Positions 16,312 through 25,016 are shown, counted from the first letter of the stretch. The stretch: DNA of 46,863 nucleotides from Moritella dasanensis ArB 0140 (GCF_000276805.1 NZ_AKXQ01000034.1:1-46863), one strand, 5' to 3'. Translations and numbers: made by a program. Notes: generated by a model not told the origin, from the letters alone.

Positions 16312-16398
16312 AGGGAACCCATGCAAATTGTATCCGCCCTTTCAATTGAAACAGGCGGACGGGCATTATACAAAAGCTGACTTTAAATTCAATGTAAT
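16312..16398. repeat. 87-bp direct repeat, copy 2 (distal side)
   Basis: This is the second copy of the 12852-12938 sequence, 3,460 bp away in the same orientation. It lacks the yhhQ leader hairpin. From here the -10 element would fire on the minus strand into the insert. Confidence 0.95.
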
Positions 16399-16716
16399 AT
16401 ATTTATCAATACTCAGTAAACATTTTCTGTAGGTATAAACAATTAATTGAAACAACTGATATATAGTAGTTAAGCTTTATTGATTTAGATATCAAGTCGT
16501 CATAAATATAATTATTAGATCCCCAATAAACATTGTAAGTGGTTCGCACTAATTGAACTTTAACAGATTGATTTTAAAATATAATGCGAGTATCTTCAGT
16601 TCATAAACTTAAGTAAGACTCAGCTCTTATTCGGGATTCAACTTAATAACTGTCATGTGTCGGTGAAACCGCCCAAGCTTTTACGATACTCAACATATTA
16701 ATTAGAGAGATTTTAG
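16399..16716. other. AT-rich intergenic region after repeat copy 2
   Basis: No gene or structured RNA was recognised. The last 60 bases hold the likely promoter and ribosome-binding site (AGAGAGA) of the 77-residue gene. CATGTGTCGGTGA near 16655 recurs in similar form (CATGTGTCAGTGA) near 16982, just after that gene, so a short imperfect repeat flanks it. Confidence 0.4.
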
Positions 16717-16950
16717 ATGGCTAAAAATATTTACAGTGTTACGGTAATTCGCAAAGGTCGAGAGTCTGATTATTACGACTTTTGGGAGAACGATTTGAAA
16801 GTAAACTCTCAAGGTGAGGAATTACATTCAGATTTAGTGGGATTCACTGAAAATGTTGAAGCTAAAAATTTGAAGAGTGCTATTTCAATGGTAAAAGAGA
16901 ATCATCCTGACAACCATATAGTCAGTGAACATTCAAGCAAAGCTGGTTAG
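16717..16950 (+). CDS. Small hypothetical protein
   Basis: This 77-residue soluble protein (MAKNIYSVTVIRKGRESDYY at the start) has no recognised family, membrane segment or metal motif. The N-terminal strand pattern and the later NVEAKNLKSAISMVKENHPDNHIV suggest a compact alpha/beta fold. AGAGAGA precedes the ATG at a reasonable distance. A CATGTGTC(G/A)GTGA sequence occurs on both sides of the gene. It lies 95 bp upstream of the HEPN-containing ApeA-like gene on the same strand, so it could be a partner or simply a neighbour in the island. Confidence 0.5.
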   Translation: MAKNIYSVTVIRKGRESDYYDFWENDLKVNSQGEELHSDLVGFTENVEAKNLKSAISMVKENHPDNHIVSEHSSKAG

Positions 16951-17044
16951 TTCCGTAAATGACCCACCGCTAAGGCGGCGTCATGTGTCAGTGAGTAATA
17001 TATAGTAATTATTCATTTATCCAACCAAGGCCAAAATAGAAATA

Positions 17045-18562
17045 ATGATAAGCGACTGGAACGAAAAAAACATTGGAACTTTTAGTATTAATGGTAAAGA
17101 TTATTTAGGAGAGTTAAAGCTAAGCGGCTCGAACTCCTTACTAACTGTTTGGGGGGAGGATAGGGCTACGTCAGTGCTTGGACATAACTTACCAGATCAA
17201 ATACACGGTTCTTTTAACGATTTAAAAAAGGTAACTTTGTTAGATCTATTTAACTTTGGTGGCGGTCATAATTCAAAACAACGTTCTGATGGTAACTATG
17301 ATTATCGTTATTTCAGTGAAATATGTCCGAGCTACGTTATCCTTGGAGATCGTTATATTGCAAAAGAAGAACAAAGCTTCGAGGCAATAGAATTTTTCAT
17401 TACTCACTCAAGTACATTGTTCTTCGACTCACAGACCTTTCATGACGTTATTCATACAAACAAAGAAATGGTTGAAAGGCTTATAACTGAGGATCATTCT
17501 AAGTCTGAAGAGTTATACGAGAACTCTTTTCCAAGAAGAAGTATAAAAGTTGGTGATTACCCGATTGTTTCCATCTATACAGGTGCCCATGAAATAATTT
17601 CTTTCGACACATCTCTGGGTAGAGTTGAAATATGTAATAGACCACTACACCAATTAGCGTCTCCTAATGGTTATAAATTAGAAAACAAGGTTTCTTGTAC
17701 TATTAGATTTACTAAAAATCTAAACTTTGAACAGGCCAATAAAACCACCCCACCATTACTTTCCATTTTCGAATTAATCTTGGGGTGTAAGCTAGAAATA
17801 ATTGAATATAAATTACATTCCCCGTCCACTAAAGAATACCCTGAAATTTTTGATATTTACCAATGCAGAGAAAGTTTAAATAATGATGATGAAAAAATTC
17901 CTCATCCTGCACAAAGGCTTATCCACGTAGAGTCTAACCAAGACGAATTCAAACGGGTAGTTTGCAATTGGCTTATAAAAAAAGATGATTGGCAGGACGC
18001 GAGATGGCAGTTCTTCGGCTCTTTTGCTGAGAATAAATATGATACCGATAGGTTGATAAAAGTTGCTAATATGTTCGACATCATTCCAACTAGTGCTTAC
18101 GGTAAAAAAAATAACCTACCAACAGAACTCGAGGCCGCTAAGCAAGAGTGTAGAAAGATATTTAAAGGATTGCCTGATAGTATAGAGCGAGGCTCAATAC
18201 TCGGTGCATTAGGGAGACTTGGAACAAAAACTCTTAAACATAAAATTCAGATTAGAACAGATATTATTAAGAGTGGGGCTTCATATGATTTCACAAATAT
18301 TGAATTAGTAATTAGCCAAAGTGTAGATTGTAGAAACTATTTTGTTCATGGTGGAAATCAGAAATTCGATTATTATGACAACCTTGATATGGTTTGTTTT
18401 TTCATAAGCACACTCGAGTTTATTTATGGGGTGTCTGAATTATTAGAATCTGGGTGGGACTTTAATAACTGGAAATATAATAGCCCAATGAACCACCCAT
18501 TCTATTTTTATTTGGAAAGCTATCAATTTAATATTAATAAGCTTAAAAATATTACAAATTAA
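17045..18562 (+). CDS. ApeA-like HEPN-domain protein, probable anti-phage RNase
   Basis: This 505-residue protein starts with a beta-rich domain (about 1-280) opening IGTFSINGKDYLGELKLSGS, the style of the ApeA N-terminal domain. It ends in a helical domain with a HEPN catalytic motif, R430-NYFV-H435 (RNYFVHGG), followed by a tyrosine-rich helix. ApeA proteins are abortive-infection factors whose HEPN RNase is unleashed by phage infection. Here the R-x4-H motif is intact and followed by small residues, as in active HEPN enzymes. The start has no strong ribosome-binding site. Base composition is AT-rich compared with recQ or polA, consistent with transfer. I am fairly sure of the HEPN domain, less of the ApeA assignment. 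Confidence 0.65.
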   Translation: MISDWNEKNIGTFSINGKDYLGELKLSGSNSLLTVWGEDRATSVLGHNLPDQIHGSFNDLKKVTLLDLFNFGGGHNSKQRSDGNYDYRYFSEICPSYVILGDRYIAKEEQSFEAIEFFITHSSTLFFDSQTFHDVIHTNKEMVERLITEDHSKSEELYENSFPRRSIKVGDYPIVSIYTGAHEIISFDTSLGRVEICNRPLHQLASPNGYKLENKVSCTIRFTKNLNFEQANKTTPPLLSIFELILGCKLEIIEYKLHSPSTKEYPEIFDIYQCRESLNNDDEKIPHPAQRLIHVESNQDEFKRVVCNWLIKKDDWQDARWQFFGSFAENKYDTDRLIKVANMFDIIPTSAYGKKNNLPTELEAAKQECRKIFKGLPDSIERGSILGALGRLGTKTLKHKIQIRTDIIKSGASYDFTNIELVISQSVDCRNYFVHGGNQKFDYYDNLDMVCFFISTLEFIYGVSELLESGWDFNNWKYNSPMNHPFYFYLESYQFNINKLKNITN

Positions 18563-18645
18563 ACTTGATGCTAACGCTTGTAAAAAGCCTCCTAATTTAA
18601 GGCTAATTAGTAGGACTACAACTGCTATTTTAAAAGGGAAAATTA

Positions 18646-19461
18646 ATGCTTAACAATACATTTAATGCTTTATGTAATGAAGCCATGTTCACTAAAGATA
18701 TTCTTGGTGCAGGAGCAACTCAAATTCGCTCTGGAAACTATGCTCAAAAAGGAGCTTATTTTCAGTCTTTTACCAGTCTATCAACAGGTTTAGAAAGAGT
18801 AGGGAAAATATGCCTAATATTGGATTATTATATTGAAAATGATGGTAAATTCCCTGATTTTAAATATTTAAAAAACCAAATCGGGCATGATCTAGAACTA
18901 ATTTATCAAAATAGCCAAACAATAATCAGAAAACGAGATATTAAATCACGCTGGTTAAAAAATTTAGATGGTGAAGTACATAGCAATATAATTAAGCTTC
19001 TTTCTTCATTTGCTAAAGGAGATAGATACTCAAACATTAATGTTTTAATTAATAGCAAACAGCAAAATGATCCTGTTGCTATATGGTTTGAAAAGGTAGA
19101 CCTTGTTTTATTTAAGCATAATGTAACAGAAAAGAAAAAACAAAAAATAGCTAATGATGCTCGTATTACAGAGCAGATAACTGGTCATTTTACTTTCGTT
19201 AATCATACATCCGAATTAGGGGCTAGTATTACATCTGTTGAAGATGCATGCTTTAGAACTGGTGTTTACGAATCTGTAGCACCGCTAAGACAACTATTCG
19301 TACTGCAAATAATTCGCTACTGGATAGAGTTAGCAAGTAAACTACAGTACTTAGCTATGGAGCTTGGCTATCAAGACATTCCTTTTCTTAATGAAATATT
19401 TGCTCCATTTTATAACGATGACAGCTACTTTAAAACAAGAAAGACTTGGGATAAATTTTAA
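18646..19461 (+). CDS. HEPN-like helical protein, function unknown
   Basis: The protein has 271 mostly helical residues. Residues 36-90 (AYFQSFTSLSTGLERVGKIC, then FKYLKNQIGHDLELIY) look like a HEPN fold, in which LERVGKICLIL forms the first long helix and K-NQIG-H81 takes the place of R-x4-H. With lysine for arginine it may be catalytically weak or a binding module. The C-terminal half (RQLFVLQIIRYWIELASKLQYLAMELG) is amphipathic. AAGGG stands 8 bases before the ATG. It follows the ApeA-like gene by 83 bp on the same strand, suggesting co-transcription or at least a shared island. The function is inferred only from context. Confidence 0.5.
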   Translation: MLNNTFNALCNEAMFTKDILGAGATQIRSGNYAQKGAYFQSFTSLSTGLERVGKICLILDYYIENDGKFPDFKYLKNQIGHDLELIYQNSQTIIRKRDIKSRWLKNLDGEVHSNIIKLLSSFAKGDRYSNINVLINSKQQNDPVAIWFEKVDLVLFKHNVTEKKKQKIANDARITEQITGHFTFVNHTSELGASITSVEDACFRTGVYESVAPLRQLFVLQIIRYWIELASKLQYLAMELGYQDIPFLNEIFAPFYNDDSYFKTRKTWDKF

Positions 19462-19543
19462 AGTAACTAATAACATGATTCAGTAGTGATACAGTTAAAT
19501 AACCATGCTTTAAGAGTTACCGTAGTTTATCCTCAAAATAAAA

Positions 19544-19562
19544 AGTCTCCCAATTGGAGACT
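19544..19562 (-). terminator. Terminator of the HEPN/partner gene pair
   Basis: AGTCTCC pairs with GGAGACT around CAATT. On the minus strand TTTTTATTTT follows. It sits 23 bp beyond the stop of the minus-strand HEPN gene. Confidence 0.85.
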
Positions 19563-19584
19563 AGGTTTACTGCGCTACTATATT

Positions 19585-20124
19585 TTATAGATTAGCTTTC
19601 TGGGCTACATATTTACGGTTAATATCACCAACAAAAGTTTCAACTAATACAATGCATTTATTTAAGACTTCGTCTGTAATCTCCACAGTACTACCATCTA
19701 ATTTATAGCCATTACGATGTACTAAGTGATGTCGTATTTCTAATTGGGAAAGCAACTCACCACTAATGTTAAGTCGTATGTTCATAACTTTTTTATAATA
19801 CATATCTACGTCATTCAAGCGATGCCAAACCAACGATTTCATAGATTTGATCAAGTGTTCTTTTATAGAATTGTTTAAAGCAAAAGAAATGCTAACGGTT
19901 GCAGTTCGAAACTTATCATGACTTGCTAACTTCTGTAACGACAAGTGATTATTTGCAATTTCAAAAATAAACAGGTTAGATAAATATTGTTCCATTAAAC
20001 TAATAATATTAGAGAAATATAATTTATTATGAAAATCATCTTTATTTTGTTCTTTTACTTGCGTGATTCCAGCATTAAATGTAGATATAAATAATGCAGG
20101 CGAAGGCTCAGAATTCATTAGCAT
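19585..20124 (-). CDS. HEPN-domain protein of the RiboL-PSP/MAE_28990 type
   Basis: This helical protein of about 179 residues bears LEIRHHLVHRNG, a textbook HEPN motif. R and H are separated by four residues (RHHLVH) and followed by RNG, as in RiboL-PSP-HEPN and MAE_28990-like families. An earlier helix (FSNIISLMEQYLSNLFIFEI) would be the partner helix of the fold. Such proteins act as RNases in toxin-antitoxin and abortive-infection systems. Starts at ATG 20124, ATG 20118 or TTG 20133 are all possible. All overlap the end of the upstream gene, so translation is coupled. The overlapping small gene is the obvious candidate for its antidote or sensor. Confidence 0.65.
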   Translation of the reverse strand: MLMNSEPSPALFISTFNAGITQVKEQNKDDFHNKLYFSNIISLMEQYLSNLFIFEIANNHLSLQKLASHDKFRTATVSISFALNNSIKEHLIKSMKSLVWHRLNDVDMYYKKVMNIRLNISGELLSQLEIRHHLVHRNGYKLDGSTVEITDEVLNKCIVLVETFVGDINRKYVAQKANL

Positions 20125-20407
20125 GATACTCAACCCTAATCCTACCCATTAAAGATTCATCAAGTGAATCAATTTCAACAGTCCAATCGACTCCTACATT
20201 TGATGACGTTACTATAATGTTAAATTTATTGCCTTCATAATCTTCAATTGAATCATAATTATCACTAACGCTATCTCTATACCTATCAGCGGTATAGTTT
20301 GGAGATGGCACACTGACCACAGTTAACTCAGTAGTATCTTTATAGACAATTAAATAGCCTCCTGAGATTGGTGGCATACAATCATTGCCTTCTAATGTAA
20401 AACTCAT
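20108..20407 (-). CDS. Small partner protein overlapping the HEPN gene
   Basis: The 99-residue protein is acidic and beta-rich (SGGYLIVYKDTTELTVVSV, then KFNIIVTSSNVGVDWTVEID). I cannot assign a family. The reading frame overlaps the start of the downstream HEPN gene by 11-26 bp, depending on the true start, which implies a two-gene unit with fixed stoichiometry. It starts at ATG 20407 with GGA five bases upstream. The order (small gene first, RNase second) fits an antitoxin or regulatory subunit, but this is inference from layout only. Confidence 0.55.
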   Translation of the reverse strand: MSFTLEGNDCMPPISGGYLIVYKDTTELTVVSVPSPNYTADRYRDSVSDNYDSIEDYEGNKFNIIVTSSNVGVDWTVEIDSLDESLMGRIRVEYHANEF

Positions 20408-20530
20408 ATATCCAATGCTCTCATGATCCTAATTAAGATAATTATAGCAATTTAAAGTGAGTGTTAACATGATGAAAGGCTCGCATCACATTAATAAAAT
20501 ATCGAATAAGAATAATTTAAAAATAAACAA

Positions 20531-20547
20531 TCCCGCACAAAGCGGGA
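20531..20547 (-). terminator. Terminator of the packaging-ATPase-like gene
   Basis: TCCCGC pairs with GCGGGA around ACAAA. On the minus strand TTGTTTATTTTTA follows. It lies 5 bp after the stop. Confidence 0.82.
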
Positions 20548-20551
20548 CTTC

Positions 20552-21199
20552 TCACCATTTGATTTTACCTTTCGAGTAATCTCGGCCTTGTTGCAAAATG
20601 TAATCAAACTTTCGTAGTTCTGCTATGTCGTTGACGGGAACACCCGTGAGTTCATCAAGGTACTTCGCGGATTTGGGCGTTTTCTGCATCATGATACAAG
20701 CATATTCGCAGTTATCTATGATGGTTTTACTCACCTCCTGACCACGTTGAAACACGTTGATTGTGTGGATACCGTAAGCCCTCGATAGCCGCAGTAATTT
20801 ACCGAAGTAACCCGTTGCTTTACCCGCCCCCGTGCTGCCATATTCCGCCACTTCTTCGTTAATCGTTTTCAGTGCTTTTTTATGTCTGCCATTACCTGCC
20901 GCCCAAACTACACGACAATAATTATCAAAGTCAGCAACACTGGGTTCATTAGGCCGATATGCGATTTTGAACCCTTGCGTGGTTTTTCTCCCCGCCAGTA
21001 ATGCCCGTGCAAAGTCTTTTAACTTGTCATAGCTTCGCACTTGTCGCGCTACAAGTTGGCCTTGGTATTCTCGTTTCGGGTAGTAAATTGCCACTTGGTC
21101 TGTGGCTTTAAGCAGTTTCTTTTTTACGAATGAGGTTTTACCACAACCCGACATTCCGACCACAAAACCTGATTTATAAACTAAATCCAACGCCCTCAT
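20552..21199 (-). CDS. P-loop ATPase like the packaging ATPase of PM2-type (A32/P9) phages
   Basis: The protein has about 215 residues. Walker A is VVGMSGCGKTS near residue 12 and a Walker B-like segment KTINEEVAEYG is near 112. The downstream part follows the A32/HerA-type pattern of membrane-containing icosahedral phages: HTINVFQRGQEVSKTIIDNC, then a block on a target segment AKYLDELTG and a final FDYILQQG strand. Corticovirus-type prophages are common in marine gammaproteobacteria. No capsid gene is visible nearby, so this is probably a remnant or a captured ATPase. A GTG at 21202 is an alternative start. A plasmid- or pilus-associated ATPase is the main other reading. Confidence 0.5.
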   Translation of the reverse strand: MRALDLVYKSGFVVGMSGCGKTSFVKKKLLKATDQVAIYYPKREYQGQLVARQVRSYDKLKDFARALLAGRKTTQGFKIAYRPNEPSVADFDNYCRVVWAAGNGRHKKALKTINEEVAEYGSTGAGKATGYFGKLLRLSRAYGIHTINVFQRGQEVSKTIIDNCEYACIMMQKTPKSAKYLDELTGVPVNDIAELRKFDYILQQGRDYSKGKIKW

Positions 21200-21400
21200 C
21201 ACGACAAGATTGAATTAGGAGATAGCAGTCGCAGAAAAATCCGTAATAAAAATAGACAGTTTCAATGCACCTAGATCAAGATTCTATATATGCAATTAAG
21301 ACTTCACTCCAGCCGAATGCTAATTAGTGTAATAGGCCACAGTTAATACGGTGAAATTTAGTATAATTCCCAGATAGGGTAATTAGGATGGAAAAGTACA

Positions 21401-21847
21401 ATGGAAGTAATAAAGGGTACAGCTAAAAAAGTTAGAAACACTGTAAAAATAAGTGGCAAAGGTAGTAGCGTATCAACCACTCATATTTCATTATTCCAAA
21501 TAGAAGGCCAACCAGTTAAAGTAAAATCTAATGAACCTCTTATGATTGAAAATCACGATTTAATTTGTGTCGCTGGAAATAAAAATAAAGGATTATTTAA
21601 CGCCTATGCATATAAAAATCTAACAACAGGGGTGTCTGGAAATGAAAATATTACACTAATATTTATCTTTGGTCTTATATTACTATTCGTAGGGGTATCT
21701 GTGTTTGCTAAATTTTCCGTTCCATTTTTTGGTTTCATGCCAAAAATACTTAGCTTGGTATTTGTTTTTAGCGGACTGTATTCATTTTATATGGGAAACC
21801 AAGTATTAAAAGCTTCCAAATTACTCATCTTAGAAGAAATATCTTAA
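21401..21847 (+). CDS. Hypothetical protein with two C-terminal membrane helices
   Basis: The 148-residue protein has a beta-rich soluble N-terminal domain (about 1-75; GTAKKVRNTVKISGKGSSVS, FQIEGQPVKVKSNEPLMIEN, DLICVAG). Two hydrophobic helices follow (about 82-103 and 108-130). The N-terminal pattern recalls small OB- or SH3-like domains set on membrane anchors, seen in several uncharacterised enterobacterial and Vibrio proteins. AGGATGG precedes the ATG by about 10 bases. It sits at the far end of the accessory region, on the strand opposite to the packaging-ATPase-like gene. I cannot name a function. Confidence 0.6.
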   Translation: MEVIKGTAKKVRNTVKISGKGSSVSTTHISLFQIEGQPVKVKSNEPLMIENHDLICVAGNKNKGLFNAYAYKNLTTGVSGNENITLIFIFGLILLFVGVSVFAKFSVPFFGFMPKILSLVFVFSGLYSFYMGNQVLKASKLLILEEIS

Positions 21848-22050
21848 TAATCGTGAGACTTAAATTGTAGTAGTTCCTTACGAAGTTGAAATAATAGAGC
21901 TGATGATTAATCACATATTATTTTTGGTCACGTTAATTGTTCAATATAATCCGTATACAGGCGATTTGCTCTCTAGATAAGAATGCAAAACTCATCATTA
22001 TATCGTCTCATCACAGTTTTAAAATAACATTACGGTAACAAAACCATTCA

Positions 22051-22064
22051 CTGATCTGGATCAG
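22051..22064. promoter_or_regulatory. Possible FNR-type site upstream of the DUF3149 gene
   Basis: CTGATCTGGATCAG is a perfect 14-bp inverted repeat with the TGAT-n4-ATCA core of FNR/CRP-family sites. It differs from TTGAT-n4-ATCAA only at the outer bases. It lies 83 bp before the small membrane-protein start. Binding is unproven. Confidence 0.4.
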
Positions 22065-22146
22065 TTTCCTCGTGTTTTAACTTGTTATGATTACCCATAA
22101 ATAAGTAACTCATAACATAATTACTGACTAATAAAGGATGAACACG

Positions 22147-22278
22147 ATGGACATTTGGACTAAACTTTTAGGCGATCTTTTCTCTGATACTGTCGGCATT
22201 GCGTCATTCAGCGTGATTGCACTGACGTTTATTATTGTTAGTGTGCTCATCAGTATGTTTATTGTTAAAAGCCGATAA
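22147..22278 (+). CDS. Small DUF3149-like membrane protein
   Basis: A 43-residue frame begins MDIWTKLLGDLFSDTVGIAS and continues as one membrane helix (FSVIALTFIIVSVLISMFIV) ending in the basic KSR. This layout (short amphipathic W/L start, DxVGIxS turn, one helix, basic end) is that of DUF3149 peptides. AAAGGA stands 8-9 bases before the ATG, which strongly supports translation. An FNR-like palindrome lies upstream, so oxygen control is possible. The role of the family is not known to me. Confidence 0.62.
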   Translation: MDIWTKLLGDLFSDTVGIASFSVIALTFIIVSVLISMFIVKSR

Positions 22279-22433
22279 CGCGCCAGTATTTATCACGGTA
22301 CAACAATAATTATCAGCAAATAGCGACTATAGTTAATTCATCATCATGAATGTTAGCCGCTTTGCGCCCCCTCATTAATGCCTTAATACATGATGGGCAA
22401 TAATGAAGGACATTCAGCCACTCGGAGATGTCC

Positions 22434-22799
22434 ATGATCACTATTATCAATCTAGCTGAAGCCAACCTGTTTATTAACCTGTCACAAACCATCACCCACA
22501 GTGATTACGAAACCGTATTAGAGCCGGTGATCGCCGATATACTAAAACAACATCAGCAAGTGAATGTCTGCGTTATATTCGCGAATGACTTTACAGGGTT
22601 CGAACTGCATGCGTTAGTAGATGATGCGATGATGGGGATAAAGTATTGGCAATACTGGCATAAAATAGCGTTTATAGCCGAACCGAAATGGTTACATACC
22701 ATGGTAAACGCCATTGAAGCGATAAACCCGATCGCCGTCGAAAGTTTTTCAACGACGCTACAGGCTGAGTTATGGTTTAAAGAAGAAGAGATTTTTTAA
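22434..22799 (+). CDS. SpoIIAA-like (STAS/SEC14-type) domain protein
   Basis: The 121-residue protein matches SpoIIAA-like small soluble domains by its strand-helix pattern: NLFINLSQTITHSDYETVL, VNVCVIFANDFTGFEL, IAFIAEPKW and a final LQAELWFKE, where the typical A-x-x-WL segment sits. Such proteins are thought to bind lipids or other small hydrophobic ligands; no partner is evident. I chose ATG 22434 rather than 22428 because GGAG directly abuts the earlier ATG and is six bases from the later one. A GC-rich hairpin terminator follows. Confidence 0.65.
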   Translation: MITIINLAEANLFINLSQTITHSDYETVLEPVIADILKQHQQVNVCVIFANDFTGFELHALVDDAMMGIKYWQYWHKIAFIAEPKWLHTMVNAIEAINPIAVESFSTTLQAELWFKEEEIF

Positions 22800-22835
22800 T
22801 CATAGGACAGAAATAGAATAGAATAAAACTAACTG

Positions 22836-22857
22836 GCCGCAGCGTTGCGGCTATTTT
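22836..22857 (+). terminator. Terminator after the SpoIIAA-like gene
   Basis: GCCGCA pairs with TGCGGC around GCGT, followed by TATTTTAACTTT on the plus strand. Confidence 0.7.
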
Positions 22858-22861
22858 AACT

Positions 22862-23155
22862 TTACTGTGATTTTAACTTTTCTGCTATTTCGACCAGTAT
22901 GCCCTGTTCTTCTTCACGGGCAACTGCCAACCATGCACTGGCAGTGTAATCTTCAAATTCAAATAACAAATTAATATCTTGGTATTCTAATACCCAAGCG
23001 TGACGATCTGCGCCCCAGTTTTTATCACACAAACGTGCATCTAATAACTCAACTAATGTCGGCGCTAGCGTCGTAAAGTTTTCAAAATTCAATCCCGCAT
23101 GTTCTAACATTAAAATATTATCAGTCGCTTGCTGCGTTGCCAGTGTCCAGTTCAT
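22862..23155 (-). CDS. DUF3630 family protein
   Basis: The 97-residue acidic protein contains DKNWGADRHAWVLEYQDINL and LLFEFEDYTASAWLAV, features of the DUF3630 family. That family is regularly found next to recQ in Vibrio and related genera. Here it starts 40 bp after the recQ stop on the same strand, consistent with co-transcription. No membrane segment or catalytic motif is visible. The function is unknown; conserved linkage to recQ hints at DNA metabolism, but that is only association. Confidence 0.72.
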   Translation of the reverse strand: MNWTLATQQATDNILMLEHAGLNFENFTTLAPTLVELLDARLCDKNWGADRHAWVLEYQDINLLFEFEDYTASAWLAVAREEEQGILVEIAEKLKSQ

Positions 23156-23195
23156 GTTTTTATCCTTAAATACGTTTGCTCTGCAATGTGCATGG

Positions 23196-25016
23196 TTAAT
23201 CGTAAGCGGCTATTTTAGTCAGAAATTGACGCCCAAAGCGTTCCAATTTAACGTGACCCACACCATTTATATCTAACATTTCCGCTTCATTTTGGGGTTT
23301 AATCTCTGCCATTTCAGCTAATGACGCGTCATTAAACACCACATACGGCGGAATATTTTCACTGTCGGCAATGTCTTTACGTAACTTACGCAGCGCAGCA
23401 AAGAGTTTACGATCATAATTAAAATTGGCGATACGGCTACTGCGTTTTGGCGCTTTGTCGACATTAGTAATAGGTTGTAAGCGTGGCTCGGCTAATTCCA
23501 GTGCCTGCTCACCACGTAATACGGGGCGCGCGGCTTCAGTTAACTGCAATACCGAGCTGCGGGTAATGTTTTGCAATAATAAACCGCTGTGGACCAATTG
23601 ACGCAGAACACTTAACCAATGTTCTTGCGATTTGTCCTTACCAATGCCAAACGTCGATATTTTATCGTGACCACGTTCCTTCACCCGTTGGTTTTGTGAA
23701 CCTCTTAATACGTCTACAACATAGGCCATACCAAATGCTTGGCCAACGCGATACACACACGACAATGCCATTTTCGCATCTTCAGCACCGTCATAACGTT
23801 TCGGCGGATCTAAACAAATATCGCAGTTACCACACGCTCTGTCATTAAACTCACCAAAATAATTCAGTAGTACCTGACGACGGCAGGTTTGTGCTTCTGC
23901 AAACGCCACCATGGTATTAAGCTTGTGCATTTCTACACGTTGTTGCTGTTCATTTTCAGTTTGCTCAACCATATAACGCACGCGCATAATATCGGCCGGA
24001 TCAAACATCAATAACGCTTCTGCAGGTAAACCATCACGCCCTGCACGACCGGTTTCTTGATAATACGATTCGATATTTTTTGGCAGATCATAATGCACCA
24101 CAAAGCGCACATTGGGTTTGTTAATACCCATACCAAAGGCGACGGTTGCCACCACAATATCAAGTTCATCACGAATGAAGGTTTCTTGAGTATCTTGGCG
24201 TTCTTGTTGCGATAACCCTGCATGATAAGGTTTGGCATCAAAGCCCGCGCGGCTTAAACCTTCGGCGACTTCTTCTACGCGTTTACGACTGGTGCAATAA
24301 ACGATACCACTGACACCGTCTTGCTGTTTCACATAACGTTTTAGTTGGTCTAACGCTTTAAATTTTTCTACCAACGAGTAACGAATATTAGGGCGATCAA
24401 AACTCGACATGCTCACTTTCGGATCATGCATTTGCAATTGATTAAGAATATCTAACCGTGTTGCGTCATCAGCCGTGGCCGTTAATGCCATCATAGGCAC
24501 GTTGGGAAATAGTTGTTTCAACTTACCTAATTGATTGTATTCAGGTCTAAAATCATGACCCCAAGACGAAATACAATGGGCTTCATCAATGGCAAACAAA
24601 CTGATCTGAAACTGCTGTAGGTATTGTAAGAAATCCCCGACCATCAAACGTTCAGGTGATAAATACAATACCTGCAAGCGGTTATTCTGTAGATCCTGAT
24701 AGATTTGCGCTGATTCTTGGCGCGCCAAGCTAGAATTCATATACGCAGCCGAGACACCGCTGGCGCGTAAGGCATCGACCTGATCTTTCATCAAGGAAAT
24801 AAGCGGACTCAGCACGATGGTTAAACCACCTCGCACCAATGCCGGCACTTGATAACATAATGATTTACCGCCACCCGTGGGCATAATAACGAGACTATCG
24901 AGACCAGCCACCGCATGTGCGATCACCTCTTCCTGACCCATGCGGAATTGTTGATAACCAAAAACACTTTCAAGCACTTGTTGCGCGGATGGCAGGGTAG
25001 AAACGGTTGCAGTCAT
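23196..25016 (-). CDS. recQ: ATP-dependent DNA helicase RecQ
   Basis: The 606-residue SF2 helicase is complete: Walker [18 protein letters not shown] box with the RecQ aromatic loop region ([17 protein letters not shown]), motif [11 protein letters not shown], a zinc-binding RQC region ([19 protein letters not shown]) and a C-terminal HRDC domain ([25 protein letters not shown]). RecQ unwinds DNA in the RecF recombination pathway and clears aberrant structures. The length is normal. It begins at ATG 25016 and probably shares a transcript with the DUF3630 gene. E. coli also places recQ close to rarD-yigI; here a four-gene unit separates them. Confidence 0.96.
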   Translation of the reverse strand: MTATVSTLPSAQQVLESVFGYQQFRMGQEEVIAHAVAGLDSLVIMPTGGGKSLCYQVPALVRGGLTIVLSPLISLMKDQVDALRASGVSAAYMNSSLARQESAQIYQDLQNNRLQVLYLSPERLMVGDFLQYLQQFQISLFAIDEAHCISSWGHDFRPEYNQLGKLKQLFPNVPMMALTATADDATRLDILNQLQMHDPKVSMSSFDRPNIRYSLVEKFKALDQLKRYVKQQDGVSGIVYCTSRKRVEEVAEGLSRAGFDAKPYHAGLSQQERQDTQETFIRDELDIVVATVAFGMGINKPNVRFVVHYDLPKNIESYYQETGRAGRDGLPAEALLMFDPADIMRVRYMVEQTENEQQQRVEMHKLNTMVAFAEAQTCRRQVLLNYFGEFNDRACGNCDICLDPPKRYDGAEDAKMALSCVYRVGQAFGMAYVVDVLRGSQNQRVKERGHDKISTFGIGKDKSQEHWLSVLRQLVHSGLLLQNITRSSVLQLTEAARPVLRGEQALELAEPRLQPITNVDKAPKRSSRIANFNYDRKLFAALRKLRKDIADSENIPPYVVFNDASLAEMAEIKPQNEAEMLDINGVGHVKLERFGRQFLTKIAAYD

